A stretch of 64,000 nucleotides of DNA from Flavobacteriaceae bacterium UBA1903 (GCA_002337605.1 DDGL01000011.1:36077-100076), one strand, 5' to 3'. Positions 23,684-33,545 are shown, counted from the stretch's first letter. Translations and numbers: made by a program. Notes: generated by a model from the letters alone, not told the origin.

Positions 23684-25274
23684 CCTTGTATATGTAGTTT
23701 TTGTTTTTTGTACCAGCTTTGTAATTGCACAAAGTTCGTATAAAGAGTCTTTCACAGTTGGCGAAGATGCCGTGGTGAATGTAAACACCTCGCATACCAA
23801 CGTAATTTTTGAAACGTGGAACAAAGACAAAGTAGAAGTAGAAGCTTTTGTGGAAGGGGATAACCTTTCAGAAAAAGAAAAAAAGGAAATTTTCGATAAC
23901 TGGAAATTTGACGTGCTTGGTAATAGCAAAAAAGTAAACATTACCTCCAATAGCGGAAGCCTGTGGGGCGATTATGAAACCATGGGAAGCCTTAACTCCC
24001 TAGATAATTTAGGAAATCTAGTAAATGTATCGAGTCTGGAAGCCCTAAAAGGCCTTGAAGGCCTTGGCGAACTAGGGGATTTGTTTACAGCAGACTGGAA
24101 TATAAATGTGCCAAAAATTCCAGAAATGGAAGCCATGCCAAAATGGCCCTTTGGTGAGCAAAATACGATCTTAAAAAAGGGAGAATCTTACAACAGGTAC
24201 AACTATAAAGACAAAGTTTCCTTTACGTTCGATAGAGACGCTTATGAACAAGATAAAAAGGCCTATGTTGCAAAGTTGAATAAGAAATACAACACTAAAG
24301 CAACAGTGGCTGAAACAGACGATTGGTTAAAAAATCTTGACAATTGGAGTAAAATCTTTGAAAAGCGCATGGAAGCCTGGGGTGAAAACTTTGGAAAGTC
24401 TTTCGAAATGAATTTTGGTAAAGACTTCGAAAAAAGAATGGAAGCCTGGGGAGAAAAATTTGGAGAGGAGTTTGGAAAGCAGATGGAATCCTGGGGTGAA
24501 AACTTCGGAAAAGACATGGAAAAATGGGGGGAGCAATTTGGTAAAGACGCCGAAGAATGGGCTAAGCAGTTTGATGGGAATTACTCCAAAAAGGAAGTTA
24601 TGGATGAAAATGGAAATAAAACCACCATTATAAGAGCCAATAAAAGTGACACTAAGGGCGATAAAAATTTTAAGAAAGCCAAAAAAACGATCATCATCAG
24701 GATGCCAAAAAATACCAAGACAGATATAAATGTACGTCACGGTGAAATTAAAATGGCAGACGTTACAAATGTTAGAGCAACATTGAATTATGCCGCGTTA
24801 ACAGCAAACAGTATTGATGGGGGGAAGACCCTCATCAATGCTGCTTATGCACCGGTACAAGTAGATTACTGGGGTGGGGGAGTGTTGGCCGTGCAATACG
24901 TAGACAACTGTCAATTAAACTCGGTTGATACAATTAATCTGCAAGCCAATTCCAGCAATGTAGTTATTAACGAACTTAAAAATGAAGCCTATATTAAAGG
25001 GTTTATTGGCAGTTTGTTTATTGATAATGTATCCTCTGATTTTACTTCTATAGATGTGTTTCTGGACGATACCAACGCTATTATTGAAATGCCTTCAAAC
25101 CCATATACGTTCTTTTTTAACGGAAGAAAATCCACACTGCTCTATCCCAAAGTTTTAGAGACCACAAACTCAAAAGAATACGGAAGAGTTTTAGTTCGGG
25201 GTTTTAATAAAAAGAAAGATGCCCCTCGTTCGCTTACCATTAATGCCAACTATAGCAATATAAGACTACAGTAG
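23655..25274 (+). CDS. Exported DUF4097-like adhesin-type protein with WGExFGK repeats
   Basis: This 539-residue protein has a signal peptide (about 1-25, ending VIA before QSSY). The N-terminal beta region (NTSHTNVIFETWNKDKVEVEAF) and the C-terminal region (about 350-539, IDNVSSDFTSIDV..., NANYSNIRL) resemble the DUF4097/DUF2807 beta-helix type. Between them, residues about 228-305 hold at least five imperfect copies of a MEAWGENFGKD-like 11-residue unit, predicted amphipathic and helical. The start could also be Met5. It is third in the sigma/anti-sigma unit, so it may be sensed by or report to that system; this is inference. Confidence 0.72.
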   Translation: MKNSMTYKRSLVYVVFVFCTSFVIAQSSYKESFTVGEDAVVNVNTSHTNVIFETWNKDKVEVEAFVEGDNLSEKEKKEIFDNWKFDVLGNSKKVNITSNSGSLWGDYETMGSLNSLDNLGNLVNVSSLEALKGLEGLGELGDLFTADWNINVPKIPEMEAMPKWPFGEQNTILKKGESYNRYNYKDKVSFTFDRDAYEQDKKAYVAKLNKKYNTKATVAETDDWLKNLDNWSKIFEKRMEAWGENFGKSFEMNFGKDFEKRMEAWGEKFGEEFGKQMESWGENFGKDMEKWGEQFGKDAEEWAKQFDGNYSKKEVMDENGNKTTIIRANKSDTKGDKNFKKAKKTIIIRMPKNTKTDINVRHGEIKMADVTNVRATLNYAALTANSIDGGKTLINAAYAPVQVDYWGGGVLAVQYVDNCQLNSVDTINLQANSSNVVINELKNEAYIKGFIGSLFIDNVSSDFTSIDVFLDDTNAIIEMPSNPYTFFFNGRKSTLLYPKVLETTNSKEYGRVLVRGFNKKKDAPRSLTINANYSNIRLQ

Positions 25275-25327
25275 TTTTATTACCTGATAACATCTATCCC
25301 CAAACGTTTCAATTGAAAACCTTTCAA

Positions 25328-25356
25328 ACAAAAAACCCCGAAATATCTTCCGGGGT
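25328..25356 (-). terminator. Terminator of the type IX secreted protein gene
   Basis: ACCCCG (25335-25340) pairs with CGGGGT (25351-25356). On the minus strand the stem is followed by TTTTTTG, placing it 28 bp after the stop at 25384. On the plus strand the T-run is poor. Confidence 0.72.
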
Positions 25357-25383
25357 CTTATAAATTCTAAATCGAAAAAAGCG

Positions 25384-28300
25384 TTACTGCTTCAATAGCT
25401 TGTAAGATTTAGAAACGCCTCTTACGGTTACATTCACGATATACACACCAGCTTTAAGTGTTGAAATATTAAGACTTGCATTGCTTGTAGCAATCTTAGT
25501 TTGCATTATTTGCTGGCCAGTAATAGCATAGATTTCAACAGAATCTATTACTTCGTTTGTTGAAATATTTAACACATCTTTAGCAGGATTTGGAAATAGT
25601 ATAACTTCATCCACTGTAGTATTTTCTGAAATACCTAACACGGTAGTTGGTGCTAGTTTAAGCACGAACCCTACGTTGCTATTGTTACTGTCCCTTCCTG
25701 TTCCAACAACGGTAGACCCATCTGCCGAAATATCTAATGGTAAAGAAAGAGTGACCCCTTGTGTGTCTATACCTAAAGATGTAGCGTATTCATTTAGGTC
25801 TTGAATCCCAATACCTTCAATCCAAATAAATCCTTGCCCAAACACAGCGGGAACACCGTTAGGTCTATAACTTCCAACTACAATACTGCCATCTTCATTT
25901 AAACCATTGGCAAGTCCTCTATATCCTGGAGAAAGGGGTGGTCCTATGTTTTCCACACCTGTAGTTTCACTCCAGCGATATGCTTGAAAATTATTCGCAA
26001 AACTACCTTCACCAGCAGCCCATAAACCGTCATTAGACACAGCCTCCACTGCTCCTAATGGATCTCCATTTGTATTAGCAACTAGTTGTTGCTCACCATT
26101 TGTCCATACAGCTCCCTGTCTAAAACCAGATGCAGAATCTTGCCAACCACCAATAACAGTACCGTCCAGATTGGTTGCATTCGCTCTAGAAAAAGCACCA
26201 ACAACGGTAGAGCCAAGGTCTACTACTCCTTCGGTTTCTGTCCAGCGTACCGCATGTGGAGTATTGTCTGTTGCGGTATACCCTAATCCCACTATGGTGC
26301 TAGCGTCACCCGAAATGGCGTGGCTAGAGGTAGATTCACCACCACCATCAATACCGCCAAGCCCTCCAAGAGGAGTCCATGTTTGTGTAGCTACATCGTA
26401 CATGCTCAGTTCAATTAAACCAGATGTAGTATTTAAGGAACTGGCTCCTATTGTCAATCCGTCATCCGAGATTCCGGTTTTACCACCAATACCTGGGGCA
26501 GGAACTACACCTCCAATTGTTTCAAAACCATTGGTTTCATTCCATAAAAAGTGTGTTGTAGTATCATATCCAGCAGCCGATGAACCATTGTAGTTTACCG
26601 AGGAGACAAAACCTGTTGTTGGTAAAAGTATGAGCGCACCATCACTTGGCGCAATGTTTATGCTTACATTTAGGTTAAATAGTAAAAAGCCGCCAGCGTC
26701 TGCACCACTTGCTCCTGTTGCGTGAATGGCCACATAATACTCTCCTGTGCTTGAAGGAGTGAAAGTTTCAGAAGCAGTATAGGCCATACTCTCCAAATCA
26801 TTTCCGTTGTTGGTTCCTGGAAATTCTCCTTGCTGAAGGATGTCGCTATACGTAGCCAATGTTTCTACAATGGCATCACTGTTTTGTGCGTCTGTGATTA
26901 CTAATTCAAAGTTTTCTGAAGCGGTAATGTTCCCTAAATTTAGTGAATTATAGTCTAATTCTATAAGGTATTCGGTTGCTTCGCTGAGCGTGATCGCTTT
27001 TGAAAAGGCCCAATCATCTTTTTCTTGCTGTGATACATTATTTGGGATCAAAGTTAAGATAGGATCGTTGGTTCCATCTCCATCAATATCTACACTTTCA
27101 TTAAATGTCCATTCAGGGGCTTGTATATCTGTATTTTCATAATCCCAGCACTCTGGAGTTCCAGCACTAAAATCTTCAGAATAGGGAAGCATTGCAGGCT
27201 CGTTACATAGGGGTACCACAGGCTCTGTGTTAATACCTACATCGAATAGTAGTAGTCCACCCCCTTGAGCCGAAGCATCGATTGCATGGATACCTACATA
27301 ATATGTTCCCGAAGAAGTTGGGGTAAATCCTTCTTCTGCCAAATAAGCCTGCGATTTAAGATCATTTCCATTATTGTTTCCAGGAAATTCACCTTCTTGA
27401 AAGATATCTTGATATGTGTTTAATAATTCTTGAAAAGGTGCTGTAGAAGCTTGTGCATCCAAAACCCATAATTCAAAATTTTCAATGGACGTGGCATTTC
27501 CCAAATTAACAGCGTTGTAATGAGATGATACATAATACGTGGTTCCAGCCTCTAGTTGTACTGCTCTTGAAAATACCCAGTCATCTTTTTCAGGGAATTG
27601 AACACCAGGAGAAATATTGCTGTACAACGGATCGTTAGTGCCATCACCATCTATATCTACAGTATCGTTATATGACCATACGGGCGCAATGCCGTCGGTG
27701 TCTTCAATAGCAAAACACGGTGGATCTCCTGCACTAAGGTCTTCAAAATAGGGGACAGGGGCTGGTGTACAACCCGGCGCAACCTCATCTACCAAAACAT
27801 TAAAAAGGAAAAATCCCCCTGCCTCAGTACCATTGGTTCCCAAGGCGTGAATGGCCACATAAAAGTCTCCTGTGGTAGTTGGTGTAAATGTTTCGGAAGC
27901 GGTGTAGGCCTGTGTTTTTATGTCGTTCCCATCGTTCTGACCGGGAAATGTTCCCTGCTGAAGAAAATCGTTGTACGTGCCTATTACAGTACTGAAAGTT
28001 GCGGTAGAGCTAGGAGCATCGGTAATAACCAGCTCGAAGTTTTCTGAAGCTGTGGCAGGGCCTAGGTTAAAAGCGTTGTAGGCCACCTCGATAGAATATT
28101 GTGTGTTCGCCGTCATTGCTATTTTTCTCGCAAAGACCCAATCGTCTTTTTGTGTAGTAGAAATATTTGGCGGTATCGTAACCATAACGGGGTCGTTGGT
28201 GCCGTTTCCTGTTATATCCACACCATCGTTGTAGGTCCAAACAGGATTCATATTGTCTGTGTCTTCGTATTCCCAGCATTCCGGTGTTCCGGTGCTAAAG

Positions 28301-28398
28301 TCTTCGGAATATGGAAGTGTAGCCGCTATGGAGCAATCTTGCGCGAGCGAGGCAACCATTCCTAAAATTAATAATAAGGTAGTAAGTAAATGTTTCAT
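25384..28398 (-). CDS. Large type IX secreted protein with three repeats and HAF domain
   Basis: This 1004-residue protein has a signal peptide (1-19, ending SLA before QDCS). Three homologous domains of about 185 residues start near 21, 208 and 394, each opening with C...LPYSEDFS...PECW and containing DGTNDP, KDDWVFA/S and GNDLKSQAYxAxExFTP. A region about 586-915 carries HAF-type repeats (GGKTGISDDG, GxVVGSYRPNG). The C-terminal 80 residues form a Por-type sorting domain (ILFPNPAKDVLNI, LKAGVYIVNV). It should be exported by the type IX system and cleaved or anchored at the surface. No catalytic motif is seen; adhesion is the likeliest role. Confidence 0.85.
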   Translation of the reverse strand: MKHLLTTLLLILGMVASLAQDCSIAATLPYSEDFSTGTPECWEYEDTDNMNPVWTYNDGVDITGNGTNDPVMVTIPPNISTTQKDDWVFARKIAMTANTQYSIEVAYNAFNLGPATASENFELVITDAPSSTATFSTVIGTYNDFLQQGTFPGQNDGNDIKTQAYTASETFTPTTTGDFYVAIHALGTNGTEAGGFFLFNVLVDEVAPGCTPAPVPYFEDLSAGDPPCFAIEDTDGIAPVWSYNDTVDIDGDGTNDPLYSNISPGVQFPEKDDWVFSRAVQLEAGTTYYVSSHYNAVNLGNATSIENFELWVLDAQASTAPFQELLNTYQDIFQEGEFPGNNNGNDLKSQAYLAEEGFTPTSSGTYYVGIHAIDASAQGGGLLLFDVGINTEPVVPLCNEPAMLPYSEDFSAGTPECWDYENTDIQAPEWTFNESVDIDGDGTNDPILTLIPNNVSQQEKDDWAFSKAITLSEATEYLIELDYNSLNLGNITASENFELVITDAQNSDAIVETLATYSDILQQGEFPGTNNGNDLESMAYTASETFTPSSTGEYYVAIHATGASGADAGGFLLFNLNVSINIAPSDGALILLPTTGFVSSVNYNGSSAAGYDTTTHFLWNETNGFETIGGVVPAPGIGGKTGISDDGLTIGASSLNTTSGLIELSMYDVATQTWTPLGGLGGIDGGGESTSSHAISGDASTIVGLGYTATDNTPHAVRWTETEGVVDLGSTVVGAFSRANATNLDGTVIGGWQDSASGFRQGAVWTNGEQQLVANTNGDPLGAVEAVSNDGLWAAGEGSFANNFQAYRWSETTGVENIGPPLSPGYRGLANGLNEDGSIVVGSYRPNGVPAVFGQGFIWIEGIGIQDLNEYATSLGIDTQGVTLSLPLDISADGSTVVGTGRDSNNSNVGFVLKLAPTTVLGISENTTVDEVILFPNPAKDVLNISTNEVIDSVEIYAITGQQIMQTKIATSNASLNISTLKAGVYIVNVTVRGVSKSYKLLKQ

Positions 28399-28492
28399 TG
28401 CATAAAAGTTTATAGTATGCAGCGAATATATTTAGAATAGTAAGGGGTTTGGGTTAATGAACGGTTAACGGTTAAAATTAATACACTGAAAA

Positions 28493-28969
28493 CTAACTCC
28501 TTCTCATAAAGATGGCAACGATTGCCGAAACAACCAGTCCGCCACCCAAAGCACCAAAAGCCGACTGCCAGATATAATTGGTAATATTGAAGTAATCATT
28601 TGCTTTGGTACGCGTCATGACATCATTGGTGACCGAATACTCAATTACGTTGTTGAAATATTCTGGCGTAATATAATTGTGCGTAATGTACTGTGCCAAG
28701 GGTGAAAGCAAGGCAACAAATAGCGCCATTTTTGCCCCCGTTATGAATCCCTGAAGCCAGGTCATTTTTTTGTCGTAATGCCTTCTTCTTTTTTCTCGCA
28801 TTACCAACACATACATCAATATGGCAAAAGGAATAAAAAGGAGGGTAAGCCAATAATGATTTGCAATATTTTCTTCGTGCCATCCCAGAGTTTTTTCAAA
28901 CAGCATCCAGGCTAACATGGTGATTGTAAAGATGATTGCCCACTTTAATTCAATTTTTATTGCCTTCAT
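28493..28969 (-). CDS. DUF4199 family membrane protein
   Basis: This 158-residue protein has four hydrophobic helices. The Bacteroidota DUF4199 pattern is visible: ELKWAIIFTITMLAWMLFEK at the N-terminus, a basic loop before TWLQGFITGAKMA, and a final small-residue-rich helix. The function is unknown. The ATG at 28969 is preferred to the upstream start at 29017, because the extra part overlaps the terminator hairpin of the neighbouring gene and lacks similarity to the family. Confidence 0.85.
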   Translation of the reverse strand: MKAIKIELKWAIIFTITMLAWMLFEKTLGWHEENIANHYWLTLLFIPFAILMYVLVMREKRRRHYDKKMTWLQGFITGAKMALFVALLSPLAQYITHNYITPEYFNNVIEYSVTNDVMTRTKANDYFNITNYIWQSAFGALGGGLVVSAIVAIFMRRS

Positions 28970-28999
28970 AGTATTTGTTAGATTCTTAACAGCAAGATA

Positions 29000-29040
29000 C
29001 AAAAAAACAGCACCCAAGAAATAGTATTCTAAGGTGCTGT
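29000..29040 (-). terminator. Terminator of the lipoprotein gene
   Basis: ACAGCACC (29007-29014) pairs with GGTGCTGT (29033-29040). On the minus strand the stem is followed by seven T residues, 20 bp after the stop at 29060. It lies just upstream of the DUF4199 start. Confidence 0.88.
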
Positions 29041-29059
29041 GAATTTTTATAACTATTTT

Positions 29060-29614
29060 TTAATATAAGCTTTGCAGCACATACGTCCCATCGGGCCCAT
29101 GGGTAAATGTGCCTGTAGCAGCTTCCTGGTTTGGCGTCACGTTTTCTAATTGAGCGCAAAGGTTCTGACATTCAATTGCAATTTCCTGACTTAAAATAAA
29201 CCCATTTGTAGAGGTGCCTCTTACAAATGATATATAGCCCACACCATTTACAAATCGCGCCACGGGGATTTCAAAAGTAGCTTGTGGGGAAACCTGTGTT
29301 TTTTCATTTTCTGAAACGAACTCATAAGAAACGGTTGCGGCATCCGTACCAGCATTTTCAGTACTAGTTTTCTTTGCGGTGATGGTATAGGTAAAACCAG
29401 GTTCAAAGTCAAAATTCTTAATGGAGGCTGCTCCTTCAAATGAATCACCACCCATAGCAGTATTTTCCTGAATTAAAAACTGGGTTCCATTAAGGACTGA
29501 AGTTGTCTTATAGTGGTTCACAAATAAGGTTACCTCTTCATTGGTAATCTGTTCGTCGTCTGCACTACATGCAAAAAGAAGGGCCGCAGCACAAATTAAA
29601 AGTGTCTTTTTCAT
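29060..29614 (-). CDS. Putative lipoprotein, conserved hypothetical
   Basis: This 184-residue protein has a lipoprotein signal peptide, with the basic MKK start and the lipobox LFAC followed by SADDEQ. The mature part has a beta-rich region containing FEPGFTYTITAKKT, reminiscent of DUF4377-type domains, and a C-terminal half with a CQNLC pair of cysteines. The role is unknown. The ATG at 29614 gives a normal lipoprotein leader; the longer frame from 29641 adds nine residues before the basic start. It is flanked by terminators and therefore probably monocistronic. Confidence 0.75.
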   Translation of the reverse strand: MKKTLLICAAALLFACSADDEQITNEEVTLFVNHYKTTSVLNGTQFLIQENTAMGGDSFEGAASIKNFDFEPGFTYTITAKKTSTENAGTDAATVSYEFVSENEKTQVSPQATFEIPVARFVNGVGYISFVRGTSTNGFILSQEIAIECQNLCAQLENVTPNQEAATGTFTHGPDGTYVLQSLY

Positions 29615-29704
29615 AATTATTTTTTTACTTGAATAAGTCACAAAAAAGATACCAAAAAAAATCTGTTTGCTCAGCTGCTAGCTTGTAGAATGCTATGCTT
29701 GTAG

Positions 29705-29745
29705 AAAAAAAAGCGTTCAAGATCATTACCAACCTTGAACGCTTT
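29705..29745 (-). terminator. Intrinsic terminator after secA
   Basis: A 12-bp perfect stem (29710-29721 with 29734-29745, core AAAGCGTTCAAG) has a 12-nt loop and a T-run on the minus strand. It lies 21 bp after the secA stop. Confidence 0.93.
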
Positions 29746-29766
29746 CTAAATTTATCTATTATCTAA

Positions 29767-32700
29767 TTAATGATCCGTCAGTACCCATTCTCCTTTAGCA
29801 ATTAAAGGAAGGGCTTGTTTGTACTTCACTTCTTTGCTTTCACCACTCATCACATGTTTGATGGTAACTCTATCGTTACGACCAATTTTTGGTTGCTCGC
29901 GTACAATAGTTTCGGTTACTTGTGGTTGCTGGCGTTGCGTTTGTCCTGCGGCTCGGGACTCTGCAGCACGTTCGTCCAGATTCTGGATTTCTTCTTTCTG
30001 CTCGCTCAGTTTTTCCTTTGGACGTACTTGACGCGCTTCACGAATCTGTTGCTGATTTTCCTGCGGAAGCTCTCCTTTAAACAAGAATGAAATAACCTCT
30101 TTATTTACCTTTACGATCATTTCTTTGAAGAGTTCAAAAGCTTCAAATTTGTAGATCAATAAGGGGTCTTTCTGCTCGTGTACCGCTAGCTGAACCGACT
30201 GCTTCAACTCATCCATTTTACGTAAATGTGTTTTCCACGAGTCGTCTATGATGGCCAGGGTAATGTTCTTTTCAAAATCGTTTACCAGTTGTGTACCTTC
30301 AGTTTCATACGCCTTTTCAAGATCTGTGGCTACATTAATGGTCTTTACGCCATCTGTAAACGGAACTAAAATACGCTGGTATTGTTCTTTGTGGTTTTCG
30401 TACACATTTCTAATCACTGGGAAGGCCATTTCAGCATTACGCGCCATCTTGTCTTTGTAATGCTGGAAAGCTGCTTTGTATACTTTCCCTGCGATTTGCT
30501 GTATGCCCATCGCTTCAAATTCGTCTGCAGTGACAGGAGAACTCATAGAGAAATAGCGGATCAGTTCAAACTCAAAGTTCTTATAGTCCTGCGCTAGTTT
30601 GTTGCCTTCGGTAATTACTTCAGCAGTATCGTAGATCATATTGGCTACATCTACTCGCAACCTTTCACCAAACAACGCATTGTAACGACGCTTGTACACC
30701 ACTTCACGCTGGGCGTTCATCACATCATCATACTCCAGCAGTCGCTTTCTAATTCCGAAGTTATTCTCTTCTACTTTTTTCTGCGCGCGCTCAATAGATT
30801 TTGAGATCATACTGTGCTGAATCACTTCTCCTTCCTTCAAGCCCATACGGTCCATCATTTTGGCAATTCGCTCACTTCCAAAGAGACGCATTAAGTTGTC
30901 CTCTAACGAAACATAGAACTGCGAACTTCCAGGATCTCCCTGACGTCCACTACGACCTCGTAACTGTCTGTCTACACGACGGCTGTCGTGACGCTCTGTA
31001 CCTACAATGGCCAAACCTCCGGCATCTTTAACTGCTTTACTCAATTTAATATCGGTACCACGACCCGCCATATTGGTGGCAATGGTTACCATCCCGCTAT
31101 TTCCAGCTTCCGAAACAATATCTGCCTCACGTTTGTGGAGTTTTGCGTTCAATACATTGTGCGGAATGTTACGAATGCTCAACATACGGCTCAGTAATTC
31201 TGAAATCTCTACCGACGTTGTACCAATTAGTACAGGACGTCCGGCTTTTGAAAGCTCTGTCACCTCATCGATTACCGCATTGTATTTTTCACGTTTTGTT
31301 TTATAAATTTTGTCCTCACGATCGTCACGGGCAATAGGACGGTTGGTTGGTATTTCTACTACATCCAGTTTATAGATCTCCCACAACTCACCAGCTTCAG
31401 TAACCGCAGTACCCGTCATCCCGGATAGCTTGTTGTACATTCTAAAGTAATTCTGAAGCGTAATGGTAGCAAAGGTTTGCGTCATCGCTTCGATCTTTAC
31501 ATCTTCTTTTGCTTCGATCGCCTGGTGCAATCCGTCACTGTAACGACGCCCGTCCATAATACGTCCGGTTTGCTCGTCTACGATCATTACTTTGTTTTCC
31601 ATCACTACATACTGGTCGTCTTTTTCGAACAATGCGTAGGCTTTCAACAACTGACTCATAGTGTGGATTCGCTCGCTTTTCACTCCAAAATCACGGAAGA
31701 GCACTTCTTTTTCTGCTGCTTCCTCTTCTGGAGAAAGTCCTTTGTTTTCGATCTTGGCGATTTCGGTACCTATTTCAGGCATCACGAAGAAGTCTGGATT
31801 GTCTGTCCCGGAAAGGTATTCAATCCCTTTATCGGTCAATTCGATCTGGTTATTTTTTTCGTCTATTACAAAATACAGTTCCGCATCTACCTTTGGCATC
31901 TCGCGGTTGTTATCCTGCATATAGAAATTTTCAGTTTTCTGAAGGATTTGTTTTATACCTTCTTCAGATAAGAATTTAATGAGCGCTTTGTTCTTTGGAA
32001 GTCCACGGAATACTCTGTACAATTGAAATCCTCCTTCTTTGGTATCTCCATCGGCAATTAGCTTTTTTGCTTCGGCTAACACTCCTGTCAACATCTTTTT
32101 CTGAACGTTTACGATGTCGTTAATTTTCGGTTTTAGTTCATTAAACTCGTGACGGTCGCCTTCCGGAACGGGGCCAGAGATAATCAATGGAGTACGGGCA
32201 TCATCGATCAATACACTATCCACCTCATCTACAATGGCGTAGTGGTGTGGGCGTTGTACGAGATCTCCAGGCGCGTGTGCCATATTATCACGAAGGTAAT
32301 CGAAACCAAATTCGTTGTTGGTTCCGTAGGTAATATCTGCGTTGTATGCTTTACGGCGTTCGTTACTATTTGGACGATGGTAGTCTATACAGTCTACGGT
32401 CATTCCGTGGAACTCAAAAATAGGAGCCATCCACGCACTATCACGTTTTGCCAGGTAATCGTTTACGGTTACCAAATGCACTCCATTTCCGGCAAGCGCA
32501 TTTAAATATACAGGAAGCGTCGCCACAAGCGTTTTACCTTCTCCCGTATGCATTTCTGCTACTTTTCCCTGATGAAGCGCAACACCCCCAATAAGTTGCA
32601 CATCGTAATGCACCATATCCCAGGTTATTTCTTTACCGGCAGCATCCCAGGAGTTTTTCCAAACAGCTTTGTCTCCTTCCAGCGTTACATACTCTTTGTC

Positions 32701-33126
32701 TCCGGATAGTTCACGGTCAAAAGGAGTAGCGGCAACTTCCAGCGTTGTGTTTTCTTTAAAACGTTTAGCGGTTTCTTTAATTACGGCGAAGGCTTCAGGA
32801 AGAATTTCATCCAGGGTTTTCTTTTCAACCTCGTAGCGGTCTTTTTTAAGGGCGTCCATCTGGTTGTAGATGTCTTCCTTCTTATCGATATCTTCCTCGG
32901 CATTGGCTTGCGTTTGAAGTTCGTCTATCTGCTTTTGAATATCGGCCTGATCTTCTTTAATTTTAGTTCGGAAGAAATCACTCTTAGCGCGCAACTCGTC
33001 TATAGAAAGAGCAGCAATAGGTGCTTCGTGTTTTTTTATTTGATCTACATACGGCTGTATATCGCCTATGTCTTTTTTGGATTTATCTCCTACAAATACT
33101 TTTAAAATGTTATCTAAAAATGCCAT
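29767..33126 (-). CDS. secA: Preprotein translocase ATPase SecA
   Basis: SecA drives preproteins through SecYEG. This 1119-residue version has Walker A MHTGEGKT (about 193-200), DEVDSVLID (DEAD motif), the motor-domain VATNMAGRGTDI and GRQGDPGSS motifs and the helical scaffold. It is longer than the E. coli protein (901). One extension is a coiled-coil insert near residues 55-100 (KQIDELQTQANAEEDIDKKE), and the C-terminal domain is enlarged. The C-terminus ends ESKEVKYKQALPLIAKGEWVLTDH with no cysteine-rich zinc tail. This is as I remember for Bacteroidota. The ATG at 33126 (AFLDNILKVFVG) is preferred over 33177, whose extra 17 residues are not SecA-like. Confidence 0.96.
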   Translation of the reverse strand: MAFLDNILKVFVGDKSKKDIGDIQPYVDQIKKHEAPIAALSIDELRAKSDFFRTKIKEDQADIQKQIDELQTQANAEEDIDKKEDIYNQMDALKKDRYEVEKKTLDEILPEAFAVIKETAKRFKENTTLEVAATPFDRELSGDKEYVTLEGDKAVWKNSWDAAGKEITWDMVHYDVQLIGGVALHQGKVAEMHTGEGKTLVATLPVYLNALAGNGVHLVTVNDYLAKRDSAWMAPIFEFHGMTVDCIDYHRPNSNERRKAYNADITYGTNNEFGFDYLRDNMAHAPGDLVQRPHHYAIVDEVDSVLIDDARTPLIISGPVPEGDRHEFNELKPKINDIVNVQKKMLTGVLAEAKKLIADGDTKEGGFQLYRVFRGLPKNKALIKFLSEEGIKQILQKTENFYMQDNNREMPKVDAELYFVIDEKNNQIELTDKGIEYLSGTDNPDFFVMPEIGTEIAKIENKGLSPEEEAAEKEVLFRDFGVKSERIHTMSQLLKAYALFEKDDQYVVMENKVMIVDEQTGRIMDGRRYSDGLHQAIEAKEDVKIEAMTQTFATITLQNYFRMYNKLSGMTGTAVTEAGELWEIYKLDVVEIPTNRPIARDDREDKIYKTKREKYNAVIDEVTELSKAGRPVLIGTTSVEISELLSRMLSIRNIPHNVLNAKLHKREADIVSEAGNSGMVTIATNMAGRGTDIKLSKAVKDAGGLAIVGTERHDSRRVDRQLRGRSGRQGDPGSSQFYVSLEDNLMRLFGSERIAKMMDRMGLKEGEVIQHSMISKSIERAQKKVEENNFGIRKRLLEYDDVMNAQREVVYKRRYNALFGERLRVDVANMIYDTAEVITEGNKLAQDYKNFEFELIRYFSMSSPVTADEFEAMGIQQIAGKVYKAAFQHYKDKMARNAEMAFPVIRNVYENHKEQYQRILVPFTDGVKTINVATDLEKAYETEGTQLVNDFEKNITLAIIDDSWKTHLRKMDELKQSVQLAVHEQKDPLLIYKFEAFELFKEMIVKVNKEVISFLFKGELPQENQQQIREARQVRPKEKLSEQKEEIQNLDERAAESRAAGQTQRQQPQVTETIVREQPKIGRNDRVTIKHVMSGESKEVKYKQALPLIAKGEWVLTDH

Positions 33127-33260
33127 AATTATCGTTCGGTTAAACGCTCGCTTTAAAAAGAGAAACTCTCTTTTCAATAAAGTACAAAAAAACGGTTAAA
33201 AAACCACATTAACAAGCGGATTAACGCTTGAAATTGTTTTTGTCTTTGCTGTTGTTGAGC

Positions 33261-33293
33261 AAAAAAAAAGTCTCAATACAATTGAGACTTTTT
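33261..33293 (-). terminator. Terminator of the DUF2795 gene
   Basis: An 11-bp perfect stem (33267-33277 with 33281-33291) has a 3-nt loop and nine T residues on the minus strand, 31 bp after the stop at 33324. It separates the gene from secA. Confidence 0.92.
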
Positions 33294-33323
33294 GAGTTAT
33301 GTTATTTACTGCCAGGCAGTATG

Positions 33324-33545
33324 TTAATATTCATCTTCATTCCACAGATAATCGTCGTCTGTGGGGTAATCTGGCCAAATTTCTTCAATAGAGTCATAGC
33401 TGTCACCTTCGTCTTCAATAGCCTGAAGGTTTTCAACAACTTCTAATGGGGCTCCCGTTCTAATAGCATAATCTATTAGCTCGTCTTTTGTTGCCGGCCA
33501 GGGCGCATCACTTAAATAAGATGCTAATTCTAAAGTCCAGTACAT
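33324..33545 (-). CDS. DUF2795 domain protein
   Basis: This 73-residue soluble protein has the core LASYLSDAPWPATKDELIDYAIRTGAPLEVVENLQAI, matching the DUF2795 pattern (LxxxL...PATKxELIxxA). A very acidic tail follows (DDDYLWNEDEY). The family is small and lacks an established role. It is monocistronic: a complete promoter lies upstream and a strong terminator downstream. Confidence 0.85.
   Translation of the reverse strand: MYWTLELASYLSDAPWPATKDELIDYAIRTGAPLEVVENLQAIEDEGDSYDSIEEIWPDYPTDDDYLWNEDEY

Noticed and set aside
24327..24740. 137-residue frame opposite the 11-mer repeats
   Set aside because: Its Phe/Ser-rich repeats are only the complement of the Glu/Lys/Gly repeats of the real gene.
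26171..26593. 140-residue frame opposite the type IX secreted protein
   Set aside because: It is a shadow within a long gene with clear domain structure, and no promoter or leader is seen.
31477..31971. 164-residue frame opposite secA
   Set aside because: It is inside the SecA motor region; SecA conservation explains the open frame.
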